From an uncultured Veillonella sp. (GTDB lineage Bacteria > Bacillota > Negativicutes > Veillonellales > Veillonellaceae), in the NCBI RefSeq assembly GCF_934230905.1, contig NZ_CAKQFJ010000002.1:39652-103651 (forward strand): a stretch of 64,000 nucleotides of DNA, in the 5' to 3' direction. Within the stretch, counting starts at the first letter, position 1; each line of letters starts with the position of its first letter. Positions 8,490 through 17,713 of the stretch are shown here, piece by piece. The position numbers were made by a program, and so were the translations under genes. The notes beneath the pieces were generated by a model, which worked only from the letters and a program-made list of their open reading frames with translations, made no database searches and had not been told where the DNA came from.

Positions 8490-10388
8490 TTATTCAGCGT
8501 CTTCTTCTGTTTCTTTTGCTTCCATCAACTCAGTCAAAGCCAAGCCCAATTTCTTTTCATCTTTGTTAAGAGAAATGATTTTAACTTCAACTTCTTGACC
8601 ACGGTTCAAGTAATCTTCAACTTTCGCATTACGTTGTTTTGTAATTTGAGAGATGTGAAGTAAACCTTGAATATCATCGTTAACAGCTACAAATGCACCG
8701 TAAGCTACCAAACGAACAACTTTACCAGTGATTACATCACCAACATGTAAAGTTTCTTCAGCAACATCCCATGGGCTCTTAGTTAAAGCTTTCAAGGACA
8801 AGGATAATTTGTTGCTTTCAGGGTCGAAGGATTGTAATTTAACTTCGATTTCTTGGCCAACGGAAAGAACATCTTCCACTTTTTTAATTTTTTGCCAAGA
8901 AATGTCGGAAATATGAAGTAAACCTTCGATACCACCGATATCTACGAATGCACCATAAGGCATGATTTTACGAACGATACCTTTATAGTTTTCACCAACG
9001 TTGATATTTTTCAATGCTTCAGCTAATTTTGCTTGACGTTCCACTTCAAGTACTGCACGACGAGAAAGAACCAAACGGTTTTTCTTTTCATCGATTTCAA
9101 GAACTTTTGCTTCGAATTCAGTACCAACCAAGTTGTCCAAAGATTTTACGAAATGCACATCACCTTGGGACAATGGAATGAAACCACGAAGGGATTTTAC
9201 TGTTACCACCAAGCCAGCTGGGATAGCATCGATACCTTTACATACGATAGGTTCGTCTTTTTCTTGAGCTTCGATAACATATTGCCAATCTTCATCTTTA
9301 GCCAAACGAGTCATGGAAAGATAAATAGGATTATCTTCTTTGATGTGGTTCATGATAACTGCTTTAATTTCATCACCATTTTTCAACACATCTTTGGCAG
9401 AGTTTGGTGCTGGATAAGAAATTTCAGTTCTATTCAAAATTGCTTCAGTTTTGTAGCCAAAAGATACCCATGCGCGTTCATCTTCAACTTGTACTACTTG
9501 ACCTTCTACAACGTTTCCTTTCTTAAATTCTTCTTGACCTTCTGCTGCTAATAATTCTGCAAAATCTTTCATTGTCTCAATGACCTCCTTAATAATCCAG
9601 TCGGGAGTCGATGCTCCTGCTGTTACTCCTACCGTCTGTACTCGGTTAAACCATTCCAGTTGTAATTCAGTAGAAGTTTCAATGTGATATGTTGTACATC
9701 CAACGTCTCGACAAACCTCTGCCAATCGGTTCGTATTACCGCTGTTCTTACCACCTATCACAATCATAAGATCTACGTTACGAGCTAATTCAACGGCAGA
9801 ATTTTGACGTTCCTGAGTTGCATTGCATATCGTTTTGAAAATCTTAAGATTTTTAGATTTTTTCTCTAATATCTCTATTATACTGTTAAATTTAAATTGT
9901 GAAAAGGTCGTTTGAACAACTACGCCCATTTTTTCAACAACTTGTAGATTTCTGGCGGATTCTTCATCTTCTATGATTATTCCTTTGTTATTTGCCCACA
10001 AATTGATGCTTTTAACCTCAGGATGGTTCTTTTCGCCTAATATGATTAGTGTCATACCATCTTCGATAACAGATTTCGCATCTTGTTGAGCTTTTTTTAC
10101 ATGTGGACAAGTGGCATCCAAGATGTTTAAGCCTTTCTCTTCAGCTTCTTCGTAAATTGCAGGACCCACACCATGAGATCGAATAATCATAGTTCCTTCA
10201 TCAATATCCGATACCTCTTGAATCGGGCTGACCCCCTTACTTTCTAAACGACCAACTACTTGTGGGTTATGAATAATAGGGCCCAGTGTATAGCTTTTAT
10301 TATTACTATCAGCAGCTTCATTGGCCATTTCAACAGCTCGTTTTACACCATAGCAAAAACCATGATTTTCAGCCAAAATTATTTCCAT
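8490..10388 (-). CDS. ispH: IspH-ribosomal protein S1 fusion (HMBPP reductase / S1)
   Basis: A 632-residue fusion. Residues 1-280 are HMBPP reductase (last step of the MEP isoprenoid pathway), with 4Fe-4S ligands Cys12 (GFCYGV), Cys94 (DATCPHV) and Cys188 (TICNAT), and HNP/SHG active-site motifs. Residues about 290-620 hold four S1 RNA-binding repeats (near 290-360, 376-444, 465-533, 550-620), the last two with the typical YGAFV and GLLHIS. Such fusions are known in Clostridia and Negativicutes. AGGAG precedes ATG 10388. It overlaps the plsC end by 10 bases and ends in a strong terminator. No frameshift at the junction. Confidence 0.95.
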   Translation of the reverse strand: MEIILAENHGFCYGVKRAVEMANEAADSNNKSYTLGPIIHNPQVVGRLESKGVSPIQEVSDIDEGTMIIRSHGVGPAIYEEAEEKGLNILDATCPHVKKAQQDAKSVIEDGMTLIILGEKNHPEVKSINLWANNKGIIIEDEESARNLQVVEKMGVVVQTTFSQFKFNSIIEILEKKSKNLKIFKTICNATQERQNSAVELARNVDLMIVIGGKNSGNTNRLAEVCRDVGCTTYHIETSTELQLEWFNRVQTVGVTAGASTPDWIIKEVIETMKDFAELLAAEGQEEFKKGNVVEGQVVQVEDERAWVSFGYKTEAILNRTEISYPAPNSAKDVLKNGDEIKAVIMNHIKEDNPIYLSMTRLAKDEDWQYVIEAQEKDEPIVCKGIDAIPAGLVVTVKSLRGFIPLSQGDVHFVKSLDNLVGTEFEAKVLEIDEKKNRLVLSRRAVLEVERQAKLAEALKNINVGENYKGIVRKIMPYGAFVDIGGIEGLLHISDISWQKIKKVEDVLSVGQEIEVKLQSFDPESNKLSLSLKALTKSPWDVAEETLHVGDVITGKVVRLVAYGAFVAVNDDIQGLLHISQITKQRNAKVEDYLNRGQEVEVKIISLNKDEKKLGLALTELMEAKETEEDAE

Positions 10389-10999
10389 AACGTCTCCTCT
10401 ATACGATTTTCATGATAGGAATCAATCATGCGTTGAATTTCACCCTTTACGCGATCATTAACCTCTTTAATAGCCTCAGGTGTCGGTTTAGCTTTACTAA
10501 CTGGTACCTGTTTACCAATGATACAAGCAACTTGGTTTCTCTTCATATTATGAGAGCCGATAATGGCAACTGGGGTAATACCAATTCCTGTACGCAATGC
10601 AATGGATGCAGCCCCATCGTGAAAGCGTCCTAATTTACCATTTTTTTGACGATTACCTTCTGCAAAAATCCCTAATACTTTATTATTCTTTAACAATCCC
10701 AAAGCATGACGAATTGCTATCTTATCTATAGCTCCACGGTTTAAAGGAAATGCACCAAGCCACGTACAGAAAAATCTTGAAATTGGATTTACAAACAATT
10801 CCTGTTTTGCCATGAAATGAACGTGCCGTGGCAACGAATAACCCGCTATACAAGGATCATTATTACTTAAATGATTTGGTACTACGATAACAGGTCCATC
10901 CATCGGAAAATTATCGCGTCCATATACCTTTAATCCATAGCCAACCTTATAGCGCAACCAAAAGGCTGTGCGCCAAAGCCATGTAGAAAATTTGTTCAT
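10379..10999 (-). CDS. plsC: 1-acyl-sn-glycerol-3-phosphate acyltransferase
   Basis: Acylates lysophosphatidic acid to phosphatidic acid at the inner membrane. The 206 residues contain the HX4D motif in PNHLSNNDPC near 43-48 and a variant block III, FAEGNRQKNGKL, in place of FPEGTRS. One hydrophobic N-terminal segment. It lies one base behind cmk and overlaps ispH-rpsA; cmk-plsC-ispH-rpsA is a common Clostridial order, which supports the call. Confidence 0.92.
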   Translation of the reverse strand: MNKFSTWLWRTAFWLRYKVGYGLKVYGRDNFPMDGPVIVVPNHLSNNDPCIAGYSLPRHVHFMAKQELFVNPISRFFCTWLGAFPLNRGAIDKIAIRHALGLLKNNKVLGIFAEGNRQKNGKLGRFHDGAASIALRTGIGITPVAIIGSHNMKRNQVACIIGKQVPVSKAKPTPEAIKEVNDRVKGEIQRMIDSYHENRIEETLWK

Positions 11000-11000
11000 T

Positions 11001-11675
11001 TTAAATTCGCTCCTGTACTAGATGTAATATATGTTCCACAGTTTCATCAAATGTCATATCACTAGAATCAACCAATACAGCATCTTCTACTTGAATCAAT
11101 GGTGATTCTTTGCGGTTCTTATCCATATCATCACGTTGCATAACGCTATCTTTAATATCTTCTAGCGTTTGCTCATTAGATGTACCTTTTACTTCTAAAT
11201 AGCGACGCATAGCACGAGCTTCAACAGAAGCTGTTAAATAAATTTTGAGCTCTGCATTAGGCAATACAACAGAAGCAATATCACGGCCATCTAGTATAAC
11301 ACCACCGGCCTCAGCCATAATCCGTTGTCGTTCAACTAAATATTGACGTACCCCTTTATAAGAAGCCACTATAGAAACAGCATTGTTCACTTGTGGCGTT
11401 CTGATAAAGTCAGTTACATCTCTTCCAGCAATAAAAACCTTACACAAATCATCACTTGCCTCCATAGTCAGGTCTAATTCCGGTAATAATGCTTCCACTG
11501 CCTTTTGATTATTTACATCAATATGATTATACAATACAGCCCATGTAACAGAACGGTACATAGCGCCTGTATCAATGTATAAATAACCAAGCTTCTTTGC
11601 TACTATTTTAGAAATAGACGATTTTCCAGCGCCTGCTGGGCCATCTACAGCGACGGCAATTTTATGTGTATTCAT
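11001..11675 (-). CDS. cmk: Cytidylate kinase
   Basis: Phosphorylates CMP and dCMP. It is 224 residues from ATG 11675 (AGGGA upstream; the ATG at 11696 lacks a binding site). Motifs: P-loop GPAGAGKSS near 12-20, DTGAMYRS, LDGRDIASVVLP, and the lid with RAMRRYLEVKG. It heads the cmk-plsC-ispH-rpsA unit. A TATAAT-like box lies in the 70 bases upstream but without a good -35. Confidence 0.96.
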   Translation of the reverse strand: MNTHKIAVAVDGPAGAGKSSISKIVAKKLGYLYIDTGAMYRSVTWAVLYNHIDVNNQKAVEALLPELDLTMEASDDLCKVFIAGRDVTDFIRTPQVNNAVSIVASYKGVRQYLVERQRIMAEAGGVILDGRDIASVVLPNAELKIYLTASVEARAMRRYLEVKGTSNEQTLEDIKDSVMQRDDMDKNRKESPLIQVEDAVLVDSSDMTFDETVEHILHLVQERI

Positions 11676-11745
11676 AATTCCCTGTATCACTTTCATAAAA
11701 TTTATTTAATTATACTATTCAATCATACAGCGTTACATGACCTTA

Positions 11746-12996
11746 TTAAAACGCTTCAGGGTGAGTGATATGCATAGCCGCTACATATCCAGTGGAAAAA
11801 GCAGCTTGTAAATTATACCCACCTGTAAAGGCATCAATATCTAATACTTCACCAGCACCATATAAGCCTTCTACTAACTTAGATTCCATTGTTTTAGGAT
11901 TAAACTCTTTAAGAGAGATGCCACCAGCTGTAACAATAGCCTCTTCTACAGGACGCAAACCTTTCACTGTTAAAGGCATGTGTTGCAACATATAACCAAG
12001 TTGTTGACGTTCTTCCTTTGAAATCTGATTAATAGGTTTTTGAGGGGCAATACCGGCCAATTCAATAATCAATGGAATCAATCGACTTGGTAACAAATCT
12101 TTCATACCGTTAAGTAATTGTTTTTTAGAATAAAGGTCAAAATCTTTTTGTAATCGCTTATCTAATGTCTCTGGAGACAATGCGGGTTTTAAATTGATAT
12201 CTAAACCTATAACACCGATATTTTTCTTCCGCATTAACTTACCCACCGTATGACTAAGTGACAAGACGATAGGCCCTGTAATGCCAAAATGGGTAAACAT
12301 CATTTCCCCAAACATTTTTGCTTGTACCTTATTTTTAGCTACTACAGATAATTCAACATTCCGTAGGCTAAGCCCCATTAGATCTTTTACCCACGATTCT
12401 TCTGTTACAATCGGTACCAAAGAAGGTCGAATGTCAGTAATCTTATGTCCTACTTCAGCTGCCAGTATATATCCATCACCAGTAGAACCAGTAGCTGGAT
12501 ATGACTTACCTCCTGTAGCAATGACCACGGCATTAGCGTGATAGGTTTCTTTATCAGTCACAACACCAGTAACAACACCGTCAGCAACCAAAATTTTCTT
12601 AACTGGTTCCTCAAGATGAACATCTACACCGTAGTGTTTCATAAGCTTCATAAAAGTATTTCGTACATCTAATGCAGAATCTGAAGCAGGAAATACACGA
12701 CCGCCTCGCTCTACTTTCGTTTCTAAACCAGCATCATGTAATAACTGTAACAAATCTTCATTTGTAAAGCGCTCATAAGCACCATATAAAAACTTACCAT
12801 TACCAGGAGTGTTTTTTATAAATTCAGACATATTTGAAGCGTTCGTAATATTACAACGCCCCTTGCCTGTAATACCCATTTTCTTACCTACGAAGTTCAT
12901 TTTTTCTAAAAGCGTTACCTTCGCTCCTTCTCTCCCTGCGATGACAGCTGCCATCAGACCTGCTGCGCCACCACCGATAACTACGACGCGCTTCAT
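11746..12996 (-). CDS. HI0933/BaiN-like FAD-dependent oxidoreductase
   Basis: A 416-residue flavoprotein with the dinucleotide fold VIGGGAAGLMAAVIAGREGA at 6-25 and a second FAD contact near the C terminus (GEVLDIDAFTGGYNLQAAFSTG), typical of the HI0933 (YhiN) family. The physiological substrate is unknown; some members reduce steroid or bile-acid intermediates, but that cannot be inferred here. Its ATG overlaps the rluB stop by four bases (ATGA), so translation is coupled. Confidence 0.87.
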   Translation of the reverse strand: MKRVVVIGGGAAGLMAAVIAGREGAKVTLLEKMNFVGKKMGITGKGRCNITNASNMSEFIKNTPGNGKFLYGAYERFTNEDLLQLLHDAGLETKVERGGRVFPASDSALDVRNTFMKLMKHYGVDVHLEEPVKKILVADGVVTGVVTDKETYHANAVVIATGGKSYPATGSTGDGYILAAEVGHKITDIRPSLVPIVTEESWVKDLMGLSLRNVELSVVAKNKVQAKMFGEMMFTHFGITGPIVLSLSHTVGKLMRKKNIGVIGLDINLKPALSPETLDKRLQKDFDLYSKKQLLNGMKDLLPSRLIPLIIELAGIAPQKPINQISKEERQQLGYMLQHMPLTVKGLRPVEEAIVTAGGISLKEFNPKTMESKLVEGLYGAGEVLDIDAFTGGYNLQAAFSTGYVAAMHITHPEAF

Positions 12997-13718
12997 TTAG
13001 AAGCTCCTAGCCCTTTAAGAGAATTTATTTCTCGCTGTGTTAATTGACGAACACCACCGCGCTTAACACCACTTAAGGTTAGTCCAGCATACGCAATACG
13101 TTTTAAATTATGAATTCGGTATCCAAAATGTTCAAACATACGACGTACTTGTCGATTACGGCCTTCATGAATAGTAATTTCCACTTCGTGAACTCCATTA
13201 TGATCATCAAAGCCTAAATCTACGAGTGTAGCAGGGGCCGTCACTCCATCTTCAAGAGGTACACCATTAGCGATAACCTGTAAATCTGCATCATTTACAC
13301 GTCCCTTAATACGGACTTCATACGTTTTTTCAACGCCTTTAGATGGATGTGTAAGATTCTGAGCTAATTCTCCATCATTTGTTAAAAGTAATAAACCTTC
13401 TGTATGTAAATCAAGTCGTCCAATAGGATAAATACGTCGTTTTTCATTTTTAATATAATTCATTACAGTTTCCCGCCCTTGTGGATCTGTAACAGATGTA
13501 ATGACACCTTTCGGTTTATTCATTAAATAATAGACAGGTTTCTCAACAGATAATAATTGACCTTCTACCATGACCTTATCTTTCATAGGATCTACCTTGA
13601 TACCTAATTCTGTCACTTTACAACCATTGACACGTACCTTACCTGACGTGATTAATTCTTCCGCCTTACGACGAGATGCCACACCACAGCTGGCAATAAA
13701 TTTTTGTAATCGTTCCAT
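12993..13718 (-). CDS. rluB: 23S rRNA pseudouridine synthase RluB-type
   Basis: It isomerises a uridine in 23S rRNA (position 2605 in E. coli). It is 241 residues from ATG 13718 (AAAGGA upstream), with an N-terminal S4 domain (MERLQKFIASCGVASRRKAE), then the RsuA-family catalytic motif GRLDLHTEGLLLLTNDG with its Asp, and RQVRRMFEHFGY. It sits next to scpB and scpA, the usual Firmicute scpA-scpB-rluB cluster. Confidence 0.94.
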   Translation of the reverse strand: MERLQKFIASCGVASRRKAEELITSGKVRVNGCKVTELGIKVDPMKDKVMVEGQLLSVEKPVYYLMNKPKGVITSVTDPQGRETVMNYIKNEKRRIYPIGRLDLHTEGLLLLTNDGELAQNLTHPSKGVEKTYEVRIKGRVNDADLQVIANGVPLEDGVTAPATLVDLGFDDHNGVHEVEITIHEGRNRQVRRMFEHFGYRIHNLKRIAYAGLTLSGVKRGGVRQLTQREINSLKGLGASK

Positions 13719-13772
13719 TATATATCCTTTTCTATATATTCTCTTACCTATTTTGTAAGGAGGCAATATTGT

Positions 13773-14318
13773 TTATTCGTTTTCTACAAGATCTACTGGT
13801 ACACTCATCACATCACTAGTCTCTACAGTATCCAACTCTTTATGTAAATCATCGATAGAAGTGACCCCGGTACTTCGTAAAAACTCATCAGTCGTACCAT
13901 ACAAAATAGGACGGCCTACAGTGTCCTTATGGCCTAATTCAGCAATCAAACCACGAAACAATAATTGTTTAATCACCTTATCACTATTAACACCGCGTAC
14001 CTCTTCAATTTCCGCTTTTGTAATCGGTTGTTTGTATGCAATAACCGCTAGTGTCTCCATAGCTGCATTAGATAATTTATCTTCTTTTCTTCGTATATGC
14101 CCAATATAAAGGGCCGACTCCGGCGCACTCACCAACTCAATACCAGCTGCGGAAATGCGCACACGTATACCGCGTTTATGAGATTCTAATTCTGAAGATA
14201 ATGCATCCACATATTCCAACGCTTCTTGTTTTGAAAGCTCAAAAATATCCTGTATAACATCTATAGAAATAGGTTTAACCGCAGAAAACAGTACCGCCTC
14301 CAAATCTGATACGTCCAT
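13773..14318 (-). CDS. scpB: Segregation and condensation protein B
   Basis: A 181-residue ScpB that works with ScpA and SMC as the chromosome condensin. Two winged-helix domains are expected; the signature AVIAYKQPITKAEIEEVRGV is visible near 90-109, and RGLIAELGHKDTVGRPILYG follows. GGAGGAA precedes ATG 14318, one base after the scpA stop. smc is not in the window. Confidence 0.95.
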   Translation of the reverse strand: MDVSDLEAVLFSAVKPISIDVIQDIFELSKQEALEYVDALSSELESHKRGIRVRISAAGIELVSAPESALYIGHIRRKEDKLSNAAMETLAVIAYKQPITKAEIEEVRGVNSDKVIKQLLFRGLIAELGHKDTVGRPILYGTTDEFLRSTGVTSIDDLHKELDTVETSDVMSVPVDLVENE

Positions 14319-14319
14319 G

Positions 14320-15069
14320 CTATTCCTCCTCTACTTCTTCATCATCTTCTAACGCAATAACAGGTGCTATAAAAATTATATCATCATGTTCATAAAACAT
14401 AGACAATTCTTGTTGTTTTAATAACTCTAGTACGGCCATAAAAATTGTTACCATACCGCTCCTAGTTTCAATAGTAACAAGTAATTCACGAAAGGCTAAC
14501 CGCTCTCCACGACGAGCACGACTGGCCAAGGAGATAATCATATCCTCTAAGCTATATGTATCTTTTTCTACAGTTACTTGACGAACCTTCTCTTCTGGTT
14601 CTGTTTCTTTACGCTTATGTAACACAGAATAGAAAATATCATATAATTTAGATAATTCTAAATTATAAAAACTATCTACCCCTAACACACTCATTTCTTC
14701 TGGACGGCTAAAAACATTTGATTCAATAGAAGCTTTTTCCATTAAAATACGAGTGAAATCTTTTATCTTTTTAAACTCAACTAACTTAGCTACTAATTCG
14801 TCTCGTGGATCTTCGCTTTCATCAGGTTCTGGTTCCGACTTTGGTAATAACATTCTAGATTTAATCTGTAATAATGTAGATGCCATCACAAGGAATTCAC
14901 TACTATAGTGAATATCAAAATGATTCCAATTATCAATGTATTCTAAATATTGACTTGTAATTTCAACAATTGGGATATCCGTGATTTCAATCTTATGTTT
15001 TTCAATTAAATGCAAGAGTAAGTCGAGTGGGCCCTCGAATACATCCAATTTATAATTATAATCCCCCAT
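14320..15069 (-). CDS. scpA: Segregation and condensation protein A
   Basis: The kleisin subunit of SMC-ScpAB. It is 249 residues from ATG 15069, where the family's usual start (YKLDVFEGPLDLLLHLIEKH) follows; the reading frame is open another 26 codons, to 15147, but that extension has no homologous pattern and no good binding site. The N-terminal SMC-neck-binding helix and the C-terminal winged helix (LELLKQQELSMF) are visible. It overlaps no gene and is coupled to scpB. Confidence 0.94.
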   Translation of the reverse strand: MGDYNYKLDVFEGPLDLLLHLIEKHKIEITDIPIVEITSQYLEYIDNWNHFDIHYSSEFLVMASTLLQIKSRMLLPKSEPEPDESEDPRDELVAKLVEFKKIKDFTRILMEKASIESNVFSRPEEMSVLGVDSFYNLELSKLYDIFYSVLHKRKETEPEEKVRQVTVEKDTYSLEDMIISLASRARRGERLAFRELLVTIETRSGMVTIFMAVLELLKQQELSMFYEHDDIIFIAPVIALEDDEEVEEE

Positions 15070-15181
15070 GAATCCCCATTCCTCAATGATATTACTTTTA
15101 ACCATATAATTATATCCTAAATTAAAGATTTCTTCTACGTACAGCATATATAATTGTATTTTTTAGTATTCTCTGCTATCT

Positions 15182-15187
15182 TATAAT
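15182..15187 (+). promoter_or_regulatory. Possible -10 box for the phosphoethanolamine transferase gene
   Basis: TATAAT lies 50 bases ahead of the ATG at 15238, in the scpA-divergent gap. The expected -35 position is only a T-run, so the promoter is plausible and no more. AAAGGA precedes the start. Confidence 0.35.
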
Positions 15188-15237
15188 GTGAAGAAAAAAT
15201 ATATATTTATTGTAAGCTCCTTTAGAAAGGATTTATT

Positions 15238-17070
15238 ATGTCAGCATCAATGAAATCATTGATCCGAAATCCTATTTTGCGATTCGGAATTATTGGCATA
15301 GTGCTTTATATTGCACTATTTTTTATTTACGAACCTATTACCTTAGGACTTGATGTAGAGGATATTACGATCCTTGCAGTGCCAACAATGGTTGGAATGT
15401 TTTTATTTCAATACTTTATGAGCTGTACTGTATTTCATCGTGCTTTTTTAGGATATGGTCTTGTAGGTATACTTTGGGGTCTCACATTTCCACTACTATT
15501 TCACTGGTCCTATGTAAAACCTCTTTATTTTTATGAATTTGCCAATGATTTTTTATTTGGTTTACTTCTATTTATGGGACTTTCAGGTATTCAATACTTA
15601 GTAACACAAACAGGACGGCTACAGAAGATAACTTCAGCTATATTAGCATTATTTTCATCGTTTCTTAGTCTTATCCCCTTGTTACAAATTGGATATTATA
15701 TGACTACTTGGCACTGTTTAACACCAGCGAGCCTTTTAGCAGTATATATGACAAATCCTGAAGAAGCTTTTGGCTTCTTAAAAAATGCGGCTGGCATTCC
15801 TGGTCTTATTGTCATCGTTATAGGCCTTATTTTATGGACACTTTTCTTATATTGGTGCAATTTAGGTATGAAGCGAGTCGTCGATTTAAATACAACACGA
15901 CCTTTACGATTAGGTGTACTTATTGCATCTATGGTAGCATTTATTGTTTATATACCATTTTTTTTATTTCCTCAAACATGTATCATAGCTAACTGGACAG
16001 CTGCCGGTAATTATGTTAAAGAAATGCAGCAATATAACGATAATCATCATCTTGTATTTGATTCATTTAATTTAGATACAAAAGAAACAACACCTACTAA
16101 AACACCTGGAACTATCATTCTCGTTATTGGTGAATCTAGCTCACGTGATTATATGAAGGTTTATAATCCAGCATTCCAATACGATGACACACCTTGGCAA
16201 GAGGATATGCGAGATCACAATAAAGATTTTATCTTCTTTAATCATGCATACTCTTCCTACGTGCAAACTGTACCGACTTTAGAACGTGCCCTTTCAGAGC
16301 GCAATCAATACGATGATCGACCATTCCTAGATTCTGCTAATATTTTGGATGTAGCAAAAAAAGCAGGCTACACCACATCTTGGTTTAGTAATCAAGGCGT
16401 TTTTGGCGAATATGATACAGCTATTTCCTTGATGGCTAAAACTGCAGATACAACAAAATGGGCTCATGAATCTTATGGCTTTTCAGATTTATATGATGAA
16501 GCATTATTGCCATTGTTAAAAACAGTTGACTCAAGTAAAAATAATTTTATAGTAATTCATATTATGGGTAGTCATATTTATTATAATGACCGATATCCAC
16601 ACGAATTTAGCAAATGGAAAAAAGGCCCTAATCCAGAAGGTATTGAAGCCTATGCCAATAGCCAACTTTACACTGACTGGCTATTACAGCAAATCTACAC
16701 CTATGGTAAAGATAATTTAAATCTTCAAGCCATGGTATACTTCTCTGATCATGGTGAAAGTGTTGATAAATCTCACAATCCAGACACTTTTGATTTTGTG
16801 ATGACTCACATTCCATTCTGGATGTACTTATCTCCTCAATATCGTGCAGCATATCCACAAACTGTATCTGCGCTCAATAATCATGAACATCAATATTTTA
16901 CAAATGATTTATTGTATGATACTTTAGTTGGTCTTATGCATGCTCCAAACAGTCGTTATGATAAAACACGAGACTTCAGTAATAGTGCTTATCGATTTAA
17001 TTTACACAATCTAACTACACTATTAGGTGAACAGCCATTAACAAATGATCCAGTTAATGCAGGGCAATAA
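15238..17070 (+). CDS. Phosphoethanolamine transferase (EptA/CptA-type)
   Basis: A 610-residue inner-membrane enzyme with about five N-terminal helices (roughly 12-32, 46-66, 72-90, 104-122, 135-155, plus segments near 190 and 225) and a periplasmic alkaline-phosphatase-fold domain from about 290. The metal and catalytic set is visible: Glu299 in LVIGESSSR, the nucleophile candidate Thr344 in VQTVPTLERAL, Asp504-His505 in FSDHGES, and His446 and His513. The QTVP form resembles CptA/OpgE more than MCR. It would move phosphoethanolamine to lipid A or core sugar, fitting a diderm; the exact acceptor is unknown. Single gene, ending in a 50-bp palindrome. Confidence 0.88.
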   Translation: MSASMKSLIRNPILRFGIIGIVLYIALFFIYEPITLGLDVEDITILAVPTMVGMFLFQYFMSCTVFHRAFLGYGLVGILWGLTFPLLFHWSYVKPLYFYEFANDFLFGLLLFMGLSGIQYLVTQTGRLQKITSAILALFSSFLSLIPLLQIGYYMTTWHCLTPASLLAVYMTNPEEAFGFLKNAAGIPGLIVIVIGLILWTLFLYWCNLGMKRVVDLNTTRPLRLGVLIASMVAFIVYIPFFLFPQTCIIANWTAAGNYVKEMQQYNDNHHLVFDSFNLDTKETTPTKTPGTIILVIGESSSRDYMKVYNPAFQYDDTPWQEDMRDHNKDFIFFNHAYSSYVQTVPTLERALSERNQYDDRPFLDSANILDVAKKAGYTTSWFSNQGVFGEYDTAISLMAKTADTTKWAHESYGFSDLYDEALLPLLKTVDSSKNNFIVIHIMGSHIYYNDRYPHEFSKWKKGPNPEGIEAYANSQLYTDWLLQQIYTYGKDNLNLQAMVYFSDHGESVDKSHNPDTFDFVMTHIPFWMYLSPQYRAAYPQTVSALNNHEHQYFTNDLLYDTLVGLMHAPNSRYDKTRDFSNSAYRFNLHNLTTLLGEQPLTNDPVNAGQ

Positions 17071-17078
17071 TATAACGT

Positions 17079-17128
17079 AAAGCAAAATAGCGGTGATTGA
17101 TATATATCAATCACCGCTATTTTGCTTT
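17079..17128. terminator. Perfect 50-bp palindromic terminator
   Basis: 25 bases (17079-17103) are followed at once by their exact reverse complement (17104-17128). The arms begin AAAGCAAAATAGCGG and end CCGCTATTTTGCTTT, so both transcripts end in T-rich tails. It terminates the phosphoethanolamine transferase gene on the plus strand and holds the stop codon of the minus-strand DUF523 remnant. Confidence 0.85.
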
Positions 17129-17283
17129 ATAAGCTCCTGTATAGTCTTTTCTGTATAAATCTGTATATCATGTTGCAATAAAAGCTCTGACGTAACTCCA
17201 ACCCCATTTACAAGTGTTCTGGTAAATGTACCATCATAGCGACAACAAACGCCACAAAGCCATTCGCTAATTAATAGATTCTG
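17107..17283 (-). pseudogene. DUF523 family remnant with internal deletion
   Basis: The minus strand encodes a short open frame that reads LLISEWLCGVCCRYDG and then continues directly as TFTRTLVNGVGVTSELL and HDIQIYTEKTIQELIKQ before TGA at 17107. The first part matches the N terminus of DUF523 proteins (ISACLLGVNCRYDG in typical members) and the second matches their C terminus (YDGTF, GxGVTAxLL, GIxVYTE). The roughly 90-100 middle residues are missing, and the joint lies at YDG, a motif found at both places in intact members. No start codon with a binding site is seen. Probably non-functional. The family comparison is from memory. Confidence 0.7.
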
Positions 17284-17332
17284 TTTGTTCGCAATATATA
17301 CCTACTCGATTATAAAGTTAGAATTTATATAC

Positions 17333-17359
17333 AAAAAAAGACTAACCGAAGTTAGTCTT
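17333..17359 (-). terminator. Terminator of the tRNA cluster
   Basis: The minus strand reads AAGACTAAC-TTCG-GTTAGTCTT followed by a run of T, a 9-bp perfect stem with a UUCG tetraloop, three bases after the tRNA-Leu CCA end. Confidence 0.93.
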
Positions 17360-17361
17360 AA

Positions 17362-17450
17362 TGGTGCCGAGGACCGGAATCGAACCGGTACGGTTATTTC
17401 TAACCGACGGATTTTAAGTCCGTTGCGTCTGCCTGTTCCGCCACCCCGGC
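17362..17450 (-). tRNA. tRNA-Leu (anticodon UAA)
   Basis: 89 bases including encoded CCA. Acceptor GCCGGGG pairs with CCTCGGC; the anticodon loop is ACTTAAAAT with TAA; a long variable arm (GGTTAGAAATAACC) marks class II; the T arm is CCGGTTCGATTCCGG. It is last in the Asp-Phe-Gly-Cys-Leu transcript. Confidence 0.96.
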
Positions 17451-17466
17451 ATGGGTAACGATTTTA

Positions 17467-17541
<75 letters not shown>

Positions 17542-17550
17542 ATATAAAGT

Positions 17551-17625
17551 TGGAGCGGGAAACGAGATTCGAACTCGCGACCCCCGCCTTGGCAAGGCGG
17601 TGCTCTACCGCTGAGCTATTCCCGC
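17551..17625 (-). tRNA. tRNA-Gly (anticodon GCC)
   Basis: 75 bases with encoded CCA. Acceptor GCGGGAA pairs with TTCCCGC; anticodon loop TTGCCAA with GCC; T arm GCGAGTTCGAATCTCGT. Discriminator base U. Confidence 0.96.
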
Positions 17626-17632
17626 ATGTACA

Positions 17633-17708
<76 letters not shown>

Positions 17709-17713
17709 ATGAA

